From: JBJKSO01 sp046703825
Lineage (GTDB): Bacteria; Chloroflexota; Dormibacteria; Aeolococcales; Bog-877
NCBI GenBank assembly: GCA_046703825.1
Contig: JBJKSO010000008.1
Location: 1 to 14,111 of the forward strand
DNA: 14,111 nucleotides
Direction: 5' to 3'
Positions 13,424 through 14,111 of this stretch are shown here, in pieces. The position numbers and the translations under genes are program-made. A model generated the notes under the pieces. That model saw only the letters and a list, made by a program, of their open reading frames with translations. It was not told the origin of the DNA and did no database searches. Numbering within the stretch: the first letter of the stretch is position 1; each line of letters opens with the position of its first letter.

Positions 13424-14111
13424 TCACAGCCAAGACCCGATCGCGTTTATGCCGTCTGAGATCAGGGCATGGACGCCGAAGGCTACGCCAACCGCAGCCC
13501 GCGTACCGACCTGAGCGCTCCGGAACACCAATCCAGAAGCAGCCCCCCAACCACCCACCACTATTCCGATGCAACCCGCTGCGGTGCTGAGTCCGCTGCC
13601 ATGACCTAGTCCGTCGAGGATTAAGTTGGAGCCACAACTCGCCACAGAGAATCCGAACCCGACCAATCCAGCCGTCGCCGCAACGGGCAGCGCTCCCGGG
13701 GCTAGTTCGGGCTGAATAGCGGCGGCACCAAAGGCGCCCAGAGAGACCGTGTCGGCGCCGACGGCTGCACTCGCAGTGATTTTGGCGCTGGTCTGCAGCC
13801 CGTTGACGAGACCTTGGTCTCCGGGACCGGTCGGTGCGGACGATGCCTGTGGCGTGCTCTGCGGCGCGGGTCTCGCCTGCGGAGCCACGTATGCCGGGGC
13901 GTGGTAGGTCGTCTCCTGGGTCACCTGGTGATAGTAGGCGGACTGGTTTACCTGTGGCGGCGGGGCCAGCACCGTCGAACCGGTCTGCCCCGAGCCCACG
14001 GTGCCGCGGGAGATCATGAGCCCGCTGAGATCGCTGAACCCGGTCGGGTCATCGGCGGCGAAGGCATAGGGGATCATCGCGTTGACCGGATCCGGGGAGA
14101 TGAACTGCCCG
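13424..14111 (-). CDS. Rhs-family protein, C-terminal end with hydrophobic tip (5' part outside window)
   Basis: The frame is open to the window edge and 228 residues are visible. The first ~31, GQFISPDPVNA then IPYAFAADDPTGFSDLSGL, match the end of the Rhs core ('GRFlSPDP...NPYAYa.NnPvnf.DpsG'), the conserved point after which Rhs proteins carry a variable C-terminal tip. Residues ~32-100 are a Pro/Gln/Ser/Ala-rich linker containing 'NQSAYYHQVTQETTYH'. The rest (~105-228) is rich in Gly, Ala, Val and Leu with several stretches hydrophobic enough to cross a membrane, one Cys pair, and the end 'HALISDGINAIGSWL'. No nuclease, deaminase or ADP-ribosyltransferase motif is visible. A membrane-acting toxin is possible, as is a non-toxic or worn-down tail. 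The core motif has DLSG rather than the usual DPSG. A small membrane protein follows 30 bases downstream. The Rhs assignment is firm and the toxin role is inferred. Confidence 0.8.
   Translation of the reverse strand, partial: GQFISPDPVNAMIPYAFAADDPTGFSDLSGLMISRGTVGSGQTGSTVLAPPPQVNQSAYYHQVTQETTYHAPAYVAPQARPAPQSTPQASSAPTGPGDQGLVNGLQTSAKITASAAVGADTVSLGAFGAAAIQPELAPGALPVAATAGLVGFGFSVASCGSNLILDGLGHGSGLSTAAGCIGIVVGGWGAASGLVFRSAQVGTRAAVGVAFGVHALISDGINAIGSWL

Noticed and set aside
13424..14111. A nuclease or deaminase call for the Rhs tip
   Set aside because: No HNH, H-x-E/C-x2-C or other catalytic pattern is present; the tip is mostly hydrophobic Gly/Ala/Val sequence.

Overview
The window is high-GC bacterial chromosome. 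It has frequent GTG/TTG starts, an apparently leaderless gene, a dnaG-rpoD pair beside tRNA genes, and a conserved His-rich membrane protein of a kind I associate with Actinobacteria-like lineages. This points to an actinobacterium or a related high-GC Gram-positive or terrabacterial lineage (Dormibacterota or Chloroflexota are possible). I cannot assign a genus.

Layout: (1) 2-1036 (+) is the C-terminal end of a TPR-rich protein cut by the window edge. (2) 1218-2921 (+) is a two-gene secretion module: a SipW/ER-type signal peptidase (Ser/His/Asp) followed by a cysteine-rich exported protein with a SipW-cognate (TasA/CalY-like) leader. A strong hairpin closes it. (3) 3095-4810 (+) is an MFS exporter fused to a cyclic-nucleotide-binding domain. 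(4) 4892-4984 is tRNA-Ser(GCT). (5) 5094-9884 (+) is a probable operon: His-rich membrane protein, HTH/coiled-coil protein of unknown role, DNA primase DnaG and principal sigma factor RpoD. (6) 9892-11898 (-) is an S9-family serine peptidase converging on rpoD with a 7-base gap. (7) 11973-12047 (+) is tRNA-Asn(GTT) with an encoded CCA end. (8) 12048-14111 is visibly less GC-rich in places and looks like accessory DNA beside the tRNA. All its genes are on the minus strand: the 3' end of an Rhs-family gene with a hydrophobic C-terminal tip, a 96-aa small membrane protein 30 bases downstream, and a zinc-ribbon protein with a HEPN-like segment.

How the genes fit together: the dnaG-rpoD block is a variant of the macromolecular-synthesis operon, joining replication priming and housekeeping transcription, with a DNA-binding-like protein upstream. 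The signal peptidase very probably processes the exported protein next to it. The rhs tail and the small membrane protein have the layout of a polymorphic toxin and its immunity protein. The toxin chemistry is not recognisable, and this is the best candidate for an undescribed system here. The second candidate is the SipW/cysteine-rich secreted protein pair.
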